Assembly (NCBI RefSeq): GCF_963667045.1
Contig: NZ_OY762934.1
Span: forward strand, 1-64,000
DNA length: 64,000 nt
Direction: 5' to 3'
Source: an uncultured Cohaesibacter sp.
GTDB taxonomy: Bacteria > Pseudomonadota > Alphaproteobacteria > Rhizobiales > Cohaesibacteraceae
Shown in pieces: positions 44,216 to 56,420 of this stretch (positions within the stretch are counted from its first letter, which is position 1; every line of letters begins with the position of its first letter). The notes under the pieces were generated by a model, which ran no database searches, was not told the origin of the DNA, and worked only from the letters and a program-made list of their open reading frames with translations. The position numbers and the translations under genes are program-made.

Positions 44216-44509
44216 TTGAGGGGGGAGACAGGAGTGTTGCGGCTCTTGCTTCCTCGTTTCTCGCATGCCGCTTTTCTTGGGGTTTGTCGTTGGTCAGGGA
44301 TGGTGGATAATGCGGTGTCCGTCCGCACGCGAGGGCATGGAAATACGACCCTGATTGTGCTCCTGTCGGGGATTTCGAGGTCAATTTCCCTTAATACCCC
44401 CAAGGCTCATGGGGAATTTTGCACTTTTTGTGAATTTCCCTTTGCGCTTTCCATATCGGGTGTTATAGAGGCTCCGCTCGATTTGCTGGCGCAACAGGTG
44501 CCGCGCTGT

Positions 44510-44594
<85 letters not shown>

Positions 44595-44856
44595 GAACTT
44601 CTCTTTTCAGGTCTATTCGGAAAAGAGGGGGGAGACATGGTCTGGTCGCAAGAAAGAGGGATTGCCTCTGCTGCGGCCTGTCTTTGTTGGCTCGATCGCC
44701 GGTTGGTTTATCGCCATTCTTTGCCGTTTGAGACGGCGTTGGCTGTTTGATGACCGCAAATTGAAAAGAAATTGGACGTTCCGGAAGGTCGGGGTTTTGC
44801 CTCGATGGAGCGCCCCGAACCAAACTGAATTTGACAAAGAACGAAAGCAGATTGAT

Positions 44857-46206
44857 ATGCAGGTCACTGAAACCCTGTCCGAAGGTCTGAAACGCGAACT
44901 GAAAGTCGTGGTTCCTGCTTCTGATCTCGAAGCCAAGCTGGTCGCCAAAATTGATGAAATCAAGGGTCAGATCCGAATTAACGGCTTCCGCCCAGGCAAG
45001 GTACCGGCATCTCATGTCCGCAAGCTGCATGGCAAGGCTCTGATGGGTGAAATCATCCAGGAGCTGATCAACGAGACCACACGCACCACGCTTGAAGACC
45101 GTGCTGAAAAGGCTGCGATGCAGCCACAGTACAAGCTGACCGAGGATGAACTCGAAGCTGCCAAGATCATGGACGGCCAGGCCGACCTTGACTTCAGCAT
45201 CATCTACGAAGTTTTGCCGAGCATCGTAGTTGCCGATGTTTCCGGCGTCGAGATTGAGCGTCCGGTCGTTGAAGTTGAAGACAGCGAAGTTGAAGAGCGT
45301 CTCAACCAGATCGCCGAAAGCTCCCGCCCGTTTGAAACCAAGGAAGGCAAAGCCGAAAAAGGCGACCGTGTGGTCATGTCTTATCTGGGCAAGATCGATG
45401 GTGAAGCCTTTGAAGGTGGCGCTGACGAAAATGGCCAGCTGGTTCTTGGCTCCGGCCAGTTCATTCCGGGCTTTGAAGATCAGCTGATCGGTGTTTCTGC
45501 CGGTTACGAAACCGTCGTCAAGGTCAAGTTCCCTGAGGAATATGGTGCCGAGCATCTTGCTGGCAAGGACGCTGAGTTCGAAGTCGTGGTCAAGGAAGTT
45601 CAGGCGCCTGGCGCTCTGGAACTCGACGACGAATTCGCAACCAAGCTGGGCATTGAATCCCTTGAAACCCTCAAGGGCCTGATCAAGGATCAGATCGTTT
45701 CCCAGTATGGTCAGATGACCCGCCAGCGCGTGAAGCGCCAGCTGCTCGACAAGATGGACGAGCTGCACAAGTTCGACGTTCCGCCGACCCTTCTTGAGCA
45801 GGAATTCGAGAATATCTGGCGTCAGGTCCTGGCTGAAATGAACGAAGCCAGCAAGACCTTCGAAGACGAAGATACCACCGAAGTGAAAGCCAAGGAAGAA
45901 TACAAGGCCATTGCCGAACGTCGCGTTCGTCTGGGTCTGGTTCTCTCTGAAATCGGCGAAAAGAACGAAATCAAGGTAACCGATGAGGAAGTGCAGCGCG
46001 GCATCATGATGCGCGCCCAGCAGTTCCCGGGTCAGGAACGTCAGGTCTTCGAATATTACACGAAGAACCCTGAAGCGCTTGCTTCCATCCGCGCCCCGAT
46101 CTTCGAAGAGAAGGTTGTCGACTATCTGCTCGAGCTGGTGAAGGTTGAAGACAAGACCGTCTCCAAGGAAGAGCTGGAAAAGCTGGTCACCGAAGACGAG
46201 GAATAA
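44857..46206 (+). CDS. tig: Trigger factor
   Basis: The 449-residue ribosome-associated chaperone begins M-Q-V-T-E-T-L-S-E-G-L-K-R. The ribosome-binding signature is G-F-R-P-G-K-V-P near residue 46. The FKBP-like prolyl isomerase domain (about residues 160-245) has G-D-R-V-V-M-S-Y-L-G-K-I-D-G. The helical chaperone C-domain covers about 250-449 and ends in an acidic tail. The ATG at 44857 is chosen over longer in-frame extensions reaching back toward the tRNA-Leu. It is the first gene of the tig-clpP-clpX-lon block. Confidence 0.96.
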   Translation: MQVTETLSEGLKRELKVVVPASDLEAKLVAKIDEIKGQIRINGFRPGKVPASHVRKLHGKALMGEIIQELINETTRTTLEDRAEKAAMQPQYKLTEDELEAAKIMDGQADLDFSIIYEVLPSIVVADVSGVEIERPVVEVEDSEVEERLNQIAESSRPFETKEGKAEKGDRVVMSYLGKIDGEAFEGGADENGQLVLGSGQFIPGFEDQLIGVSAGYETVVKVKFPEEYGAEHLAGKDAEFEVVVKEVQAPGALELDDEFATKLGIESLETLKGLIKDQIVSQYGQMTRQRVKRQLLDKMDELHKFDVPPTLLEQEFENIWRQVLAEMNEASKTFEDEDTTEVKAKEEYKAIAERRVRLGLVLSEIGEKNEIKVTDEEVQRGIMMRAQQFPGQERQVFEYYTKNPEALASIRAPIFEEKVVDYLLELVKVEDKTVSKEELEKLVTEDEE

Positions 46207-46233
46207 GTTCCTTTCTTCATGACTGACAGATCG

Positions 46234-46270
46234 GGCGTCTGCCGTTTTTCAACGGTGGGCGCCTTTCTGT
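46234..46270 (+). terminator. Terminator after tig
   Basis: A 12-bp stem (ggcgtctgccgt against acggtgggcgcc, with three G-U pairs) has a 6-base T-rich loop and is followed by tttctgttt. Confidence 0.75.
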
Positions 46271-46691
46271 TTACAACATGTTGAATTCTGGCCGCTTAAC
46301 CATATCTATTCATTTTAGAAAGTGAATGGACTGGCCAGTGTGCGCTTTTTGCGGATAGGATTTTGGCTGCGGCATAATGTCGGCTGATTCCCGACTCTTT
46401 GAGTATTTGTCAGTAAAATATTCACGGTCAGGGTGGTAAGGGAAGAAAATGTCCTTCCTCGTGATTCTTCTGGACCCGGCGGGGTTCTGTGTCTCTGAGG
46501 TGGGATGCCATTCGCGGCATGAATGACGATGAGCCTGGCGTTGCGCTGTCTAGAGCATAAGCCGGGGCGAGTTCGAAAATAGTGGCTTGTGCCACCAGAT
46601 GGCCTTATTCAGCGTTAGTGTTTAAGGTTTGACGTGCGGTGCAGTGGGTAGACGATGCCTGTGCCCAATTGGTGTTGATAAGGAAAGACGA
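46271..46691 (+). other. 421-base region between tig and clpP
   Basis: No gene is supported. The clpP promoter must lie here; I do not see a convincing heat-shock promoter. AAGGA at about 46680 is the clpP ribosome binding site. Confidence 0.45.
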
Positions 46692-47339
46692 ATGAAGGAT
46701 CCACTCGATCTCACTATGAATCTGGTTCCAATGGTGGTGGAGCAGTCCAACCGCGGCGAACGCGCGTATGACATCTACTCCCGCCTGTTGAAAGAACGCA
46801 TTATCTTCATCACTGGGCCGATTGAAGATCACATGGCTGCCCTTGTCTGCGCCCAGCTGCTGTTTCTGGAAGCTGACAATCCCAAGAAAGAGATTTCGCT
46901 CTACATCAATTCGCCTGGTGGCGTGGTGACGGCCGGCATGTCGATTTACGACACCATGCAGTTCATCAAGCCTCCTGTTGCCACCCTGTGTCTGGGGCAG
47001 GCCGCCTCGATGGGGTCGCTGCTGTTGTGTGCTGGTGAAAAAGGCATGCGCTTTGCGCTGCCGAACGCTCGCATCATGGTGCATCAGCCCTCCGGCGGCT
47101 TTCAGGGCCAGGCATCGGACATTCAGCGCCATGCCGAGGATATCCTCAAGATGAAGCGCCGTCTGAACGAAGTCTATGTCAAGCATTGCGGACAGGACTA
47201 CGAGACGGTCGATCGCACCCTTGATCGCGACCACTTCATGACCGCCACTGAGGCGAAGGAATGGGGACTGGTCGACAAGGTGGTTGAAAACCGGTCCTCT
47301 CTCGCACCTGAGGACAAGAAGGACAAAGACAAGGGCTAA
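46692..47339 (+). CDS. clpP: ATP-dependent Clp protease proteolytic subunit
   Basis: The 215-residue serine protease subunit has [15 protein letters not shown] near residue 15, the nucleophile Ser in G-Q-A-A-S-M-G-S near residue 107, the catalytic His in I-M-V-H-Q-P-S-G near residue 132, and the Asp further on in R-D-H-F-M-T near 181. It forms a tetradecameric chamber fed by ClpX, encoded next to it, or ClpA. The ATG at 46692 follows AAGGA; an earlier in-frame start does not fit the family. Confidence 0.97.
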   Translation: MKDPLDLTMNLVPMVVEQSNRGERAYDIYSRLLKERIIFITGPIEDHMAALVCAQLLFLEADNPKKEISLYINSPGGVVTAGMSIYDTMQFIKPPVATLCLGQAASMGSLLLCAGEKGMRFALPNARIMVHQPSGGFQGQASDIQRHAEDILKMKRRLNEVYVKHCGQDYETVDRTLDRDHFMTATEAKEWGLVDKVVENRSSLAPEDKKDKDKG

Positions 47340-47603
47340 GGCCCTTCAAGTTGAAATTGCCAATCTGGCTCCTAGGGAGATTGGCCGTTCATGTATTCGG
47401 AAAAGACCACGTTAAACCTATATTGATCTTTTCGGGTACATGCTTTCATGAATCTGGCGGTTGTCTGCTGAATTTGGCAAATTTATGCATCAGGCGTCAG
47501 GGAGATCGGGTTTATTTTGCTTGCAGCCACTGCTGAGCATCTTAAACTAGTAAGTCGGTAGGCAAACGAGTATGCCGACGACAACGAAAGAAGAGGCACA
47601 TAC

Positions 47604-48872
47604 ATGAGTAAGGCCAGTGGCGGTGATAGCAAGAACACGCTCTACTGCTCCTTCTGTGGCAAAAGCCAGCATGAAGTGCGCAAGCTGATCGCGGGCCCGA
47701 CGGTGTTCATCTGTGATGAATGCGTTGAGCTGTGCATGGATATCATTCGCGAAGAAAACAAGTCTTCGATGGTGAAATCCAAGGATGGTATCCCGACGCC
47801 GCAGGAAATTTGCGACGTGCTGGACGATTATGTCATTGGTCAGGGCAGGGCGAAAAAGGTTCTTTCGGTCGCCGTGCACAACCACTACAAGCGTCTCGCA
47901 CATGGCAAGAAAAGTTCTGAGATCGAGCTTGCCAAGTCCAACATCATGCTGATCGGTCCGACCGGTTGCGGCAAGACCTTTCTTGCCCAGACCATGGCGC
48001 GTATCCTGGATGTACCGTTCACAATGGCTGATGCCACGACCCTGACTGAAGCCGGCTATGTCGGTGAAGACGTCGAGAACATCATTCTCAAGCTCCTGCA
48101 GGCTGCCGACTACAATGTCGAACAGGCACAGCGCGGTATTGTCTACATCGACGAGATCGACAAGATTTCGCGCAAGTCAGACAATCCCTCTATCACCCGC
48201 GACGTGTCCGGTGAAGGCGTTCAGCAGGCTCTGCTGAAGATTATGGAAGGCACGGTTGCCTCCGTTCCGCCACAGGGTGGGCGCAAGCATCCGCAGCAGG
48301 AATTCCTGCAGGTGGATACCTCCAACATCCTGTTCATCTGCGGCGGTGCCTTTGCTGGCCTCGACAAGATCATTGCCGCGCGCGGCAAGGACAGTTCGAT
48401 CGGATTTGGCGCGCGCGTCGAAGATCCTGAGGAACGCGGTGTTGGCGAGCTGTTCAAGGAACTGGAGCCGGAAGATCTTCTGAAATTCGGTCTTATCCCC
48501 GAGTTCGTAGGTCGTCTGCCTGTTCTGGCTACCCTTGAAGATCTGGATGAGGAAGCTCTGGTTGCCATTCTGACCCAGCCAAAGAATGCGATCGTGAAGC
48601 AGTATCAGGCACTGTTCGAGATGGAAGGCGTTCGCCTGACATTCCACGACGATGCCCTGCGCGGCGTTGCCAAGAGGGCGATCGAACGCAAGACTGGTGC
48701 CCGTGGTCTCCGGTCCATTCTCGAAGGCATCCTGCTTGACACTATGTATGAGCTGCCGAGCCTAGAGGGTGTTGAAGAAGTGGTCATTTCTGGTGATGTG
48801 GTCATTGGAGAGGCGCGTCCGCTCTATATCTATGGTGACATCAAGAGCGAAGCCGAGCCGACATCCGCCTGA
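47604..48872 (+). CDS. clpX: ClpX unfoldase subunit of Clp protease
   Basis: The 422-residue AAA+ unfoldase recognises, unfolds and feeds proteins into ClpP. The N-terminal zinc-binding domain has C-S-F-C-G-K and C-D-E-C at residues 15-40. Walker A is G-P-T-G-C-G-K-T near 119, Walker B Y-I-D-E-I-D-K near 182, the substrate loop G-G-R-K-H-P near 226 and the ClpP-docking I-G-F loop near 265 (S-I-G-F-G-A-R). It lies 264 bases after clpP. Confidence 0.97.
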   Translation: MSKASGGDSKNTLYCSFCGKSQHEVRKLIAGPTVFICDECVELCMDIIREENKSSMVKSKDGIPTPQEICDVLDDYVIGQGRAKKVLSVAVHNHYKRLAHGKKSSEIELAKSNIMLIGPTGCGKTFLAQTMARILDVPFTMADATTLTEAGYVGEDVENIILKLLQAADYNVEQAQRGIVYIDEIDKISRKSDNPSITRDVSGEGVQQALLKIMEGTVASVPPQGGRKHPQQEFLQVDTSNILFICGGAFAGLDKIIAARGKDSSIGFGARVEDPEERGVGELFKELEPEDLLKFGLIPEFVGRLPVLATLEDLDEEALVAILTQPKNAIVKQYQALFEMEGVRLTFHDDALRGVAKRAIERKTGARGLRSILEGILLDTMYELPSLEGVEEVVISGDVVIGEARPLYIYGDIKSEAEPTSA

Positions 48873-48899
48873 CCGGCCGGTCGTTTTCTCAATGAATTC

Positions 48900-48927
48900 A
48901 AAAGGGCGGCCTTGGGTCGCCTTTTTT
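48900..48927 (+). terminator. Terminator after clpX
   Basis: The arms aaaagggcg and cgccttttt flank a 9-base loop, followed by further T residues. A separate perfect palindrome (gaccggccggtc, 48871-48882) sits just after the clpX stop. Confidence 0.8.
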
Positions 48928-49048
48928 GTCAATGGACTGACGCCTATCTGGCGCTGTTCTTGCAAGGGTAAACCGGAGCTTCATTTGCGGTTCATGCCTT
49001 TCGGCCTCAAGTCTTTTTTCACAAAGTTGACAAGGGCTTGTGGAGTGA

Positions 49049-49077
49049 CTTGAAAAGCATATCGCGAAGCCCCAACT
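49049..49077 (+). promoter_or_regulatory. Heat-shock (sigma-32/RpoH-like) promoter for lon
   Basis: CTTGAAA at 49049-49055 and CCCCAACT at 49070-49077, spaced by 14 bases, match the RpoH consensus CTTGAAA-N(11-16)-CCCCATNT closely. The transcript would start near 49084, about 180 bases before the lon ATG. Heat-shock control of lon is well established in proteobacteria. Confidence 0.7.
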
Positions 49078-49262
49078 AAATGGTACCGTGAGACGTTTTT
49101 GTTTGTGTGTGAGTCTCACCCTGTTCATCCGCCGGTGACATTTCTGGTCCAACGGCTCCTTCGGAGCGTAGGACCCTGTATCGGCTTTATTGCGGGCCAT
49201 GGGCCGCAGATGTACCCTGTCTCTGACGGGAAGGGTCAATGATCCAAGAAAGGTAGGAAAGC

Positions 49263-51689
<2,427 letters not shown>

Positions 51690-51697
51690 TTGAAAGA

Positions 51698-51725
51698 GAA
51701 TCGACCACTTGATTTTGGTCGATTC
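51698..51725. repeat. Inverted repeat just after lon
   Basis: The arms gaatcgacca and tggtcgattc (10 bp, perfect) flank 8 bases. It comes 9 bases after the lon stop and about 30 bases before the main terminator, and may protect the 3' end of the message. Confidence 0.6.
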
Positions 51726-51758
51726 CATTCCTCTCCGATGACGTCGAGAACAAAAAAT

Positions 51759-51790
51759 AAGGCTCTTCCCATGCCGGAAGAGCCTTTTTT
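51759..51790 (+). terminator. Terminator after lon
   Basis: The 11-base arms aaggctcttcc and ggaagagcctt flank a 6-base loop, followed by a T tract. Confidence 0.9.
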
Positions 51791-51984
51791 CGTTTGGTAG
51801 CTGTGAATTCCTGTTTAAACCGTCAGAAATGGCTGATTTCTGCGAAATACCCTCTTGATTTCTGACCTATTTCGCCAGATTGTCGCATTCCGCGTCTGGT
51901 ATTTCCCAAGGTGTGTTGATTCTTAGTGGTGAAGCGTTGTGAAAGACTTGGAGCTTTTGCGATTAAACCGAAAAGGAAGTTAAA

Positions 51985-52263
51985 ATGAACAAGAACGAAC
52001 TGATCTCTGCTGTTGCGGAAAAAGCAGATCTCACCAAAGCTCAGGCTGGCGAAGCGGTTGATGCATTGTTTGACATCATTTCCGACACTCTGAAAAGCGG
52101 TGATGAAGTCCGTATCATCGGCTTTGGCAATTTCTCTGTCACCGAACGTGCTGCGACTGAAGGCCGTAACCCCCGCACTGGCGACACCATTCAGATTCCG
52201 GCTTCCAAAACGCCGAAATTCAAGGCTGGTAAAGGTCTCAAGGACGCTGTTAACAGCAAATAA
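51985..52263 (+). CDS. hupB: DNA-binding protein HU
   Basis: The 92-residue nucleoid protein begins M-N-K-N-E-L-I-S-A-V-A-E-K. It has the HU core G-F-G-N-F-S-V near residue 47 and the DNA-binding arm G-R-N-P-R-T-G-D near residues 56-63. It bends and compacts DNA as a dimer. AAAGGAAG precedes the ATG. Position behind lon is conserved in proteobacteria, and a perfect 11-bp terminator follows. Confidence 0.97.
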   Translation: MNKNELISAVAEKADLTKAQAGEAVDALFDIISDTLKSGDEVRIIGFGNFSVTERAATEGRNPRTGDTIQIPASKTPKFKAGKGLKDAVNSK

Positions 52264-52296
52264 GGACGGCATGTTTCATACCGTTTCGAGAATTTG

Positions 52297-52323
52297 ACCC
52301 CCGGTTCCAACTGAATCGGGGGT
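52297..52323 (+). terminator. Terminator after hupB
   Basis: An 11-bp stem (acccccggttc against gaatcgggggt, one G-U) with a 5-base loop is followed by a T tract. Confidence 0.88.
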
Positions 52324-52389
52324 TTTTGTTTACGGGCGAGATTCGCTCCGCTCTGACAGAGACCTGACAATTACCGGATAGGGTGGTGG

Positions 52390-52899
52390 ATGACTGACTC
52401 AATTCTGAACCCCGATTGCAAGAGTTGCGCGGCACTGTGCTGCGTGTGTCTGGCGTTCGACAAATCGGATGATTTTCCGATCGACAAGCCAAACGGTGAA
52501 GTGTGCCCGCAGTTGTCTGAGGGGCAGACTTGCAAGATTTACGAAGAGCGGGAGCAACAGGGCTATCGCGGCTGTATGCATTTTGACTGCCAGGGTGCCG
52601 GCCAGCGCGTGACGCAGGAAGTGTTCGGCGGGCGCAACTGGAGCGACAATCCAAAGCTGCTCGATCCGATGACCCGCGCCTTTGTCATCATGCTGAAGAT
52701 TCACGAGTTGCTCACTCTGCTTCAGGCGGCTTCCCGTTTGCCACTGACTGATGAGGAAATCGACCGGTATGATGGGCTTCTGACCGATCTGAATCCGGCT
52801 GACGGCTGGACTGAGGCGCTTCTTGAGGAATTTGAAGGGACGGGCACGGAAAAGCGTGTGCATGCTTTCCTGCAATCGCTCAGGCATCATGTGGCGTAG
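52390..52899 (+). CDS. Cysteine-rich conserved hypothetical protein
   Basis: The 169-residue protein has at least eight cysteines in its first 70 residues (D-C-K-S-C-A-A-L-C-C-V-C, then E-V-C-P-Q-L, Q-T-C-K-I-Y and Y-R-G-C-M-H-F-D-C-Q-G-A-G-Q). This spacing suits a metal- or Fe-S-binding domain of the YkgJ-like kind. The C-terminal 90 residues are helical without recognised motifs. From memory, the same N-terminal pattern occurs before pentapeptide repeats in some relatives. It stands alone between hupB and the tRNA cluster. Confidence 0.7.
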   Translation: MTDSILNPDCKSCAALCCVCLAFDKSDDFPIDKPNGEVCPQLSEGQTCKIYEEREQQGYRGCMHFDCQGAGQRVTQEVFGGRNWSDNPKLLDPMTRAFVIMLKIHELLTLLQAASRLPLTDEEIDRYDGLLTDLNPADGWTEALLEEFEGTGTEKRVHAFLQSLRHHVA

Positions 52900-53132
52900 T
52901 AACGCGCTTGCGAAGAACGAGAAGAAGCCAAAAGCAAGATAAAGCAAGCATAAAGCCCGTATCCGTTGATGGAAGCGGTCGGTGCCTGATGTCCATATCG
53001 CTCAGAAATGTCGCAATGAACGGGTTCGTGAATATCAGGGTGCCAATAATATAGTTGGCACCTAGTTCTCATCAGCTGCAAGACGAAGTAGGGAACTCCC
53101 ATCCCGATCGCAAATGGCAGGAAAAGTGCCAT
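52880..53132 (-). pseudogene. Possible frameshifted small membrane protein gene
   Basis: On the minus strand ATG 53132 opens M-A-L-F-L-P-F-A-I-G-M-G-V-P-Y-F-V-L-Q-L, a membrane-like helix. Near 53075 the protein-like reading moves to another frame (G-A-N-Y-I-I-G-T-L-I-F-T-N-P-F, then F-M-L-A-L-S-C-F-W-L-L-L-V-L-R-K-R) and ends at 52880, overlapping the tail of the convergent gene. It is either a pseudogene or a sequencing error in a short membrane protein gene; it may also be chance. No other gene is seen between 52900 and 53381. Confidence 0.25.
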
Positions 53133-53381
53133 CTTCCGACTCACTGACGCCTGAAGTGTTTGAGTGCAAATCTGCTTCTTCTGAATAAATCTTGGGGATT
53201 TTGCTTGGCGCAAGGCAAATTCAGGGACTGCCGGATTTTGCGGAAGCGTTGGCAAAGAGGGAATGGTATTGCCGGTGCCAAAGCGTCGGTGAGCTTGAGC
53301 AAAACGCCTATTGCGCACGAGGGCAAGCGTGATGATCGCTGATAATCGTGCACGCCTAGGAGAAGGATCTTTAGAGAAGGA

Positions 53382-53458
53382 TGGTGGGTGTTGAGAGATT
53401 CGAACTCCCGACCCTCTCGGTGTAAACGAGATGCTCTAACCAGCTGAGCTAAACACCC
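53382..53458 (-). tRNA. tRNA-Val (anticodon TAC), copy 1
   Basis: On the minus strand the acceptor gggtgtt pairs with aacaccc, followed by A and encoded CCA. The D-arm has gctcagctggttagagc, the anticodon stem tctcg/cgaga encloses tttacac (anticodon TAC), and the T-arm has ggttcgaatc-type sequence. The 77-base length is normal. Confidence 0.97.
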
Positions 53459-53535
53459 ATCCTTGGCTTCACGTTATTCTCAACCGACAGCATCAGATGC
53501 TATCAGTATTTCCTTTGCAATGCCTTGCAGAAGAA

Positions 53536-53612
53536 TGGTGGGTGTTGAGAGATTCGAACTCCCGACCCTCTCGGTGTAAACGAGATGCTCTAACCAGCTG
53601 AGCTAAACACCC
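53536..53612 (-). tRNA. tRNA-Val (anticodon TAC), copy 2
   Basis: Sequence identical to copy 1 over the whole 77 bases including CCA; the spacers differ. Two tandem copies suggest recent duplication or gene conversion. Confidence 0.97.
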
Positions 53613-54058
53613 TTGCGCCAACGTGTGCGTGAGCTGCTTTTAGAGGCTGAGTGCCGGGCATGCAACAAAAAAATGACACGGAATTTCATTCTCTGGGGAA
53701 ATCGCTCGCGACGGGGAGGGGCTGTGTTTTTTCTGTTGGCGCTCGACAGACCTGACCTTCCTGCACGATGCCAATTGCTGCTCTTTGGGGGATTATTTGT
53801 CATCTCCTGCCCAGCCGATCGCAAGTTGATCTCTCTTCAATCCTCTGAGACGAAGGCGGGATTTTGAATGTGCCTTTGGATAACCATATCTTTCCAACAA
53901 GCGAAACCGCAGGAATTTGCCGGTTCTGAAAATCGGTTGTGAAATTTTTTCAAAAAGACTTTTTTCAGTGCTTGACTTAGTCACGTCCCCGTCGTATTTC
54001 AGCGCCACTCCACACGGAACATCAAGCTTCGGCGGTGAACAGTGTGGTTCGGGAAATT

Positions 54059-54135
<77 letters not shown>

Positions 54136-54177
54136 TCCCGAAACCGCTCCGGACATTTCATGTCTGGGTCAAAATGC

Positions 54178-54254
<77 letters not shown>

Positions 54255-54659
54255 TTTTCTTATGGCACTCTCCTTTGACATTGTTGTGACGATTTCGGGC
54301 GTTGAATTTGCGCGCGATTTTTGCTGTTCGTTGCTTTCCCGGAATAATTTGGCCCGGAACAATTTGGCATGACCGGTTGGACGGGAAGATGCGCGCTACG
54401 TGAAGTCTCTTCCTAGCCGTCTTGTGACTGATTCTGTTGGCGGCGCCGATGCCGGGCAGGGCGATGGGTCTAACGTGCTCCGAGAGATGTCATCATGGGC
54501 ATCTTGCGCATATGCGTTATCCGAGCCATCTCGCTGTCAACGGCACTGATCCTTTTCTTCTTCCCTCTTCCGATGCCATCTTGTGGCTGTAGCTGCCCTC
54601 GTGGCCTTGTGTGGCGGTTTATGCCTGACTATCGGAACCCGGGCAGCCTGGAAAAAGAA
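54255..54659 (+). other. 405-base region after the tRNA-Asp pair
   Basis: No gene is supported. It holds a two-copy tandem 15-mer at 54338-54367 (cccggaa[t/c]aatttgg). Short open frames here lack ribosome binding sites and domain features. Confidence 0.45.
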
Positions 54660-54687
54660 AAGGGCCACAGCGGAAGCTGCAGCCCTT
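54660..54687 (-). terminator. Terminator after the PfkB-family kinase gene
   Basis: A stem of aagggc/gccctt with an inner cagc-ggaa-gctg helix is followed on the minus strand by a T-rich run (ttttcttttt). Confidence 0.8.
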
Positions 54688-54720
54688 CTTGGATCCGTTA
54701 TGGAATGGATCGCTGATCCC

Positions 54721-55824
54721 TTAGTCCTGCCATGGCCAGAAATCGACCGGCAGGCTTGCCTTGTCGGCTTCGTAGCGCTTCTCGATTTCCTCAAGGGTCA
54801 ACAGGCCGCTCTGGGTGTCGACATATTCACAGACAGAGGAGGAGTTGATCGTTGCCAGCTGCAGGGCTTTTTCCGGCGAAGCGCCGTTGCCCAGAATGGC
54901 ACCGAAGGTCGAGGTGAAGGAGTCGCCCGCGCCTGCGGTGCCGCGAACGTTGGTTTTCTTGATCGGGCAATGGTAGATGCCCTTTTCGCTGCCCAGATAG
55001 GCGCCGCCGGTGCCATCGGTGATCAGCACATATTTCGGGCCGATCGACATCAGCAGAGACATGAAGCCGGACAGGGAGCAGTGGACGTGATCCATGATCA
55101 GACCACGGGTCATCAGGCTCTTGCTGGCGCTCTGGTCCATTTTCACCGTGCGCATGTTGGAATGCTGGGTGTAGTCGAGAAGGGCCGGCATCATCAGTTC
55201 GGCTTCAGCGCGGTTGATGTTGATCAGGTCGATATTCTTGGCGGTGTCTAGGAATTCCTTGCCGCGGCGATCAATCTGGCGCTCGCCCGGGTTGGCCACG
55301 ACGAACGCACCGGCTTCCTTGCCGCGCTGGCAGATGATCGGGAAGGCTTCAGCCGACTCATTGGACATCGGCGCAATATGCAGGAGTTCTGCGCCATCGA
55401 AGATGCCTTCGTGGATGTCCTTGTCGGTCACGCGGCAGTTTGCGCCACGGGCCGTGAAGATGGAGGCATTGCGGTCATGGGATGCGATCATGACGGAACA
55501 GCCGGTGATTGCCTTGTCGGTGGTCATCAGCCCCTTGTCAGACAGGCCTTCGCGCGCCAGAAGCTGACGAACCATCTCGGCTTCGATGTCCTCGCCAATC
55601 TTGACATTGGGGGTCACTTCGTTGCCAAGGCGTGACAGGGCGACCGCAGCGTTGATTGCGCCACCGCCGACATGGGTGGAGATGTTCAGGGCATCAATTT
55701 TGCGACCTTGCTCGAGCATCAAAAATGAATTGTGCGCGTTCGTCATGGAAATGCGCTCAATGTCATTGTCGGCAACAATGGTAATGATGTCGATCATTGC
55801 GGAGCCGATTGTTGCTGTTTTCAT
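54721..55824 (-). CDS. PfkB-family carbohydrate/adenosine kinase
   Basis: The 367-residue ribokinase-like enzyme shows the N-terminal G-G-G-A-I-N-A-A-V-A-L-S-R-L-G-N substrate signature near residue 50 and the C-terminal catalytic signature G-T-A-G-A-G-D-S-F near residue 300, with the general base Asp. It phosphorylates a sugar or nucleoside. From memory, the closest alphaproteobacterial matches are annotated as adenosine kinase, but the substrate cannot be read from sequence. The ATG at 55824 is chosen because GAGGCAAG precedes it; a longer frame to 55908 has an unlikely N-terminus. Confidence 0.88.
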   Translation of the reverse strand: MKTATIGSAMIDIITIVADNDIERISMTNAHNSFLMLEQGRKIDALNISTHVGGGAINAAVALSRLGNEVTPNVKIGEDIEAEMVRQLLAREGLSDKGLMTTDKAITGCSVMIASHDRNASIFTARGANCRVTDKDIHEGIFDGAELLHIAPMSNESAEAFPIICQRGKEAGAFVVANPGERQIDRRGKEFLDTAKNIDLININRAEAELMMPALLDYTQHSNMRTVKMDQSASKSLMTRGLIMDHVHCSLSGFMSLLMSIGPKYVLITDGTGGAYLGSEKGIYHCPIKKTNVRGTAGAGDSFTSTFGAILGNGASPEKALQLATINSSSVCEYVDTQSGLLTLEEIEKRYEADKASLPVDFWPWQD

Positions 55825-55908
55825 CAGACTTGCCTCATTTTGGGTTGATGGTCTTGAAGACTGAAGAGCGAGCGTCCCGTCGCTCAAATGGAATTCTGCG
55901 TCTGCCAT

Positions 55909-56420
55909 TGTTAATTTGGTTTTTTTGTTTTCGCCTCAAAAAAAATCAAACTTGCCGCTTGGCTTACAATAGAATCCGTGAATTTCACAGAGTTTTTTTG
56001 GCTAAACTCCGACTATAGTATAGATTTTGTGCCACCTAAAGCCCTGTTGCGTCTGCTTCCAATGGCGCTTTATGGGGAGTGCTTCTACAGTCTGGGATTG
56101 CAAGAAAGAGCAGAGATGTGCGACGCCATATACCATTCCGGGTTGGACCTCTGACCTTTGGCGTACGTGTTGTCGCGAGGATTGCATTTCTGCCTGTGCA
56201 TCAGTATTGGCGTTGTCTTCGCTGTTAGTCGCTATATGCGACAAAATTGGACAACGGCTCTTGCTTAAGTGTTTCTGCTAAGGTAATCGTGCTGACGTCG
56301 AGGTTGCCAAGGACCACAGCCTTTATCCTGTCTTAGATTTCGCTTGACAGAATGACACAGCAAGACCGAAACCTAGGGGTCTTGTCAAGCGAAGGACCCT
56401 AGTCGAGAGGACCGACCGTC
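55909..56420 (+). promoter_or_regulatory. Leader region of the nuo operon
   Basis: No gene is supported in this 512-base region. Just before nuoA lies a perfect 11-bp inverted repeat, ttcgcttgaca (56339-56349) and tgtcaagcgaa (56383-56393), and a second, overlapping hairpin, ctaggggtc (56373-56381) with gaccctag (56395-56402). The two cannot form fully together, so the RNA may switch between structures; alternatively the long repeat is an operator. GAGAGGA before ATG 56421 is the ribosome binding site. Confidence 0.5.

Noticed and set aside
56002-56281. Short frames on both strands ahead of nuoA
   Set aside because: They overlap each other, lack ribosome binding sites and have no recognisable features; the region is better explained as the nuo leader.
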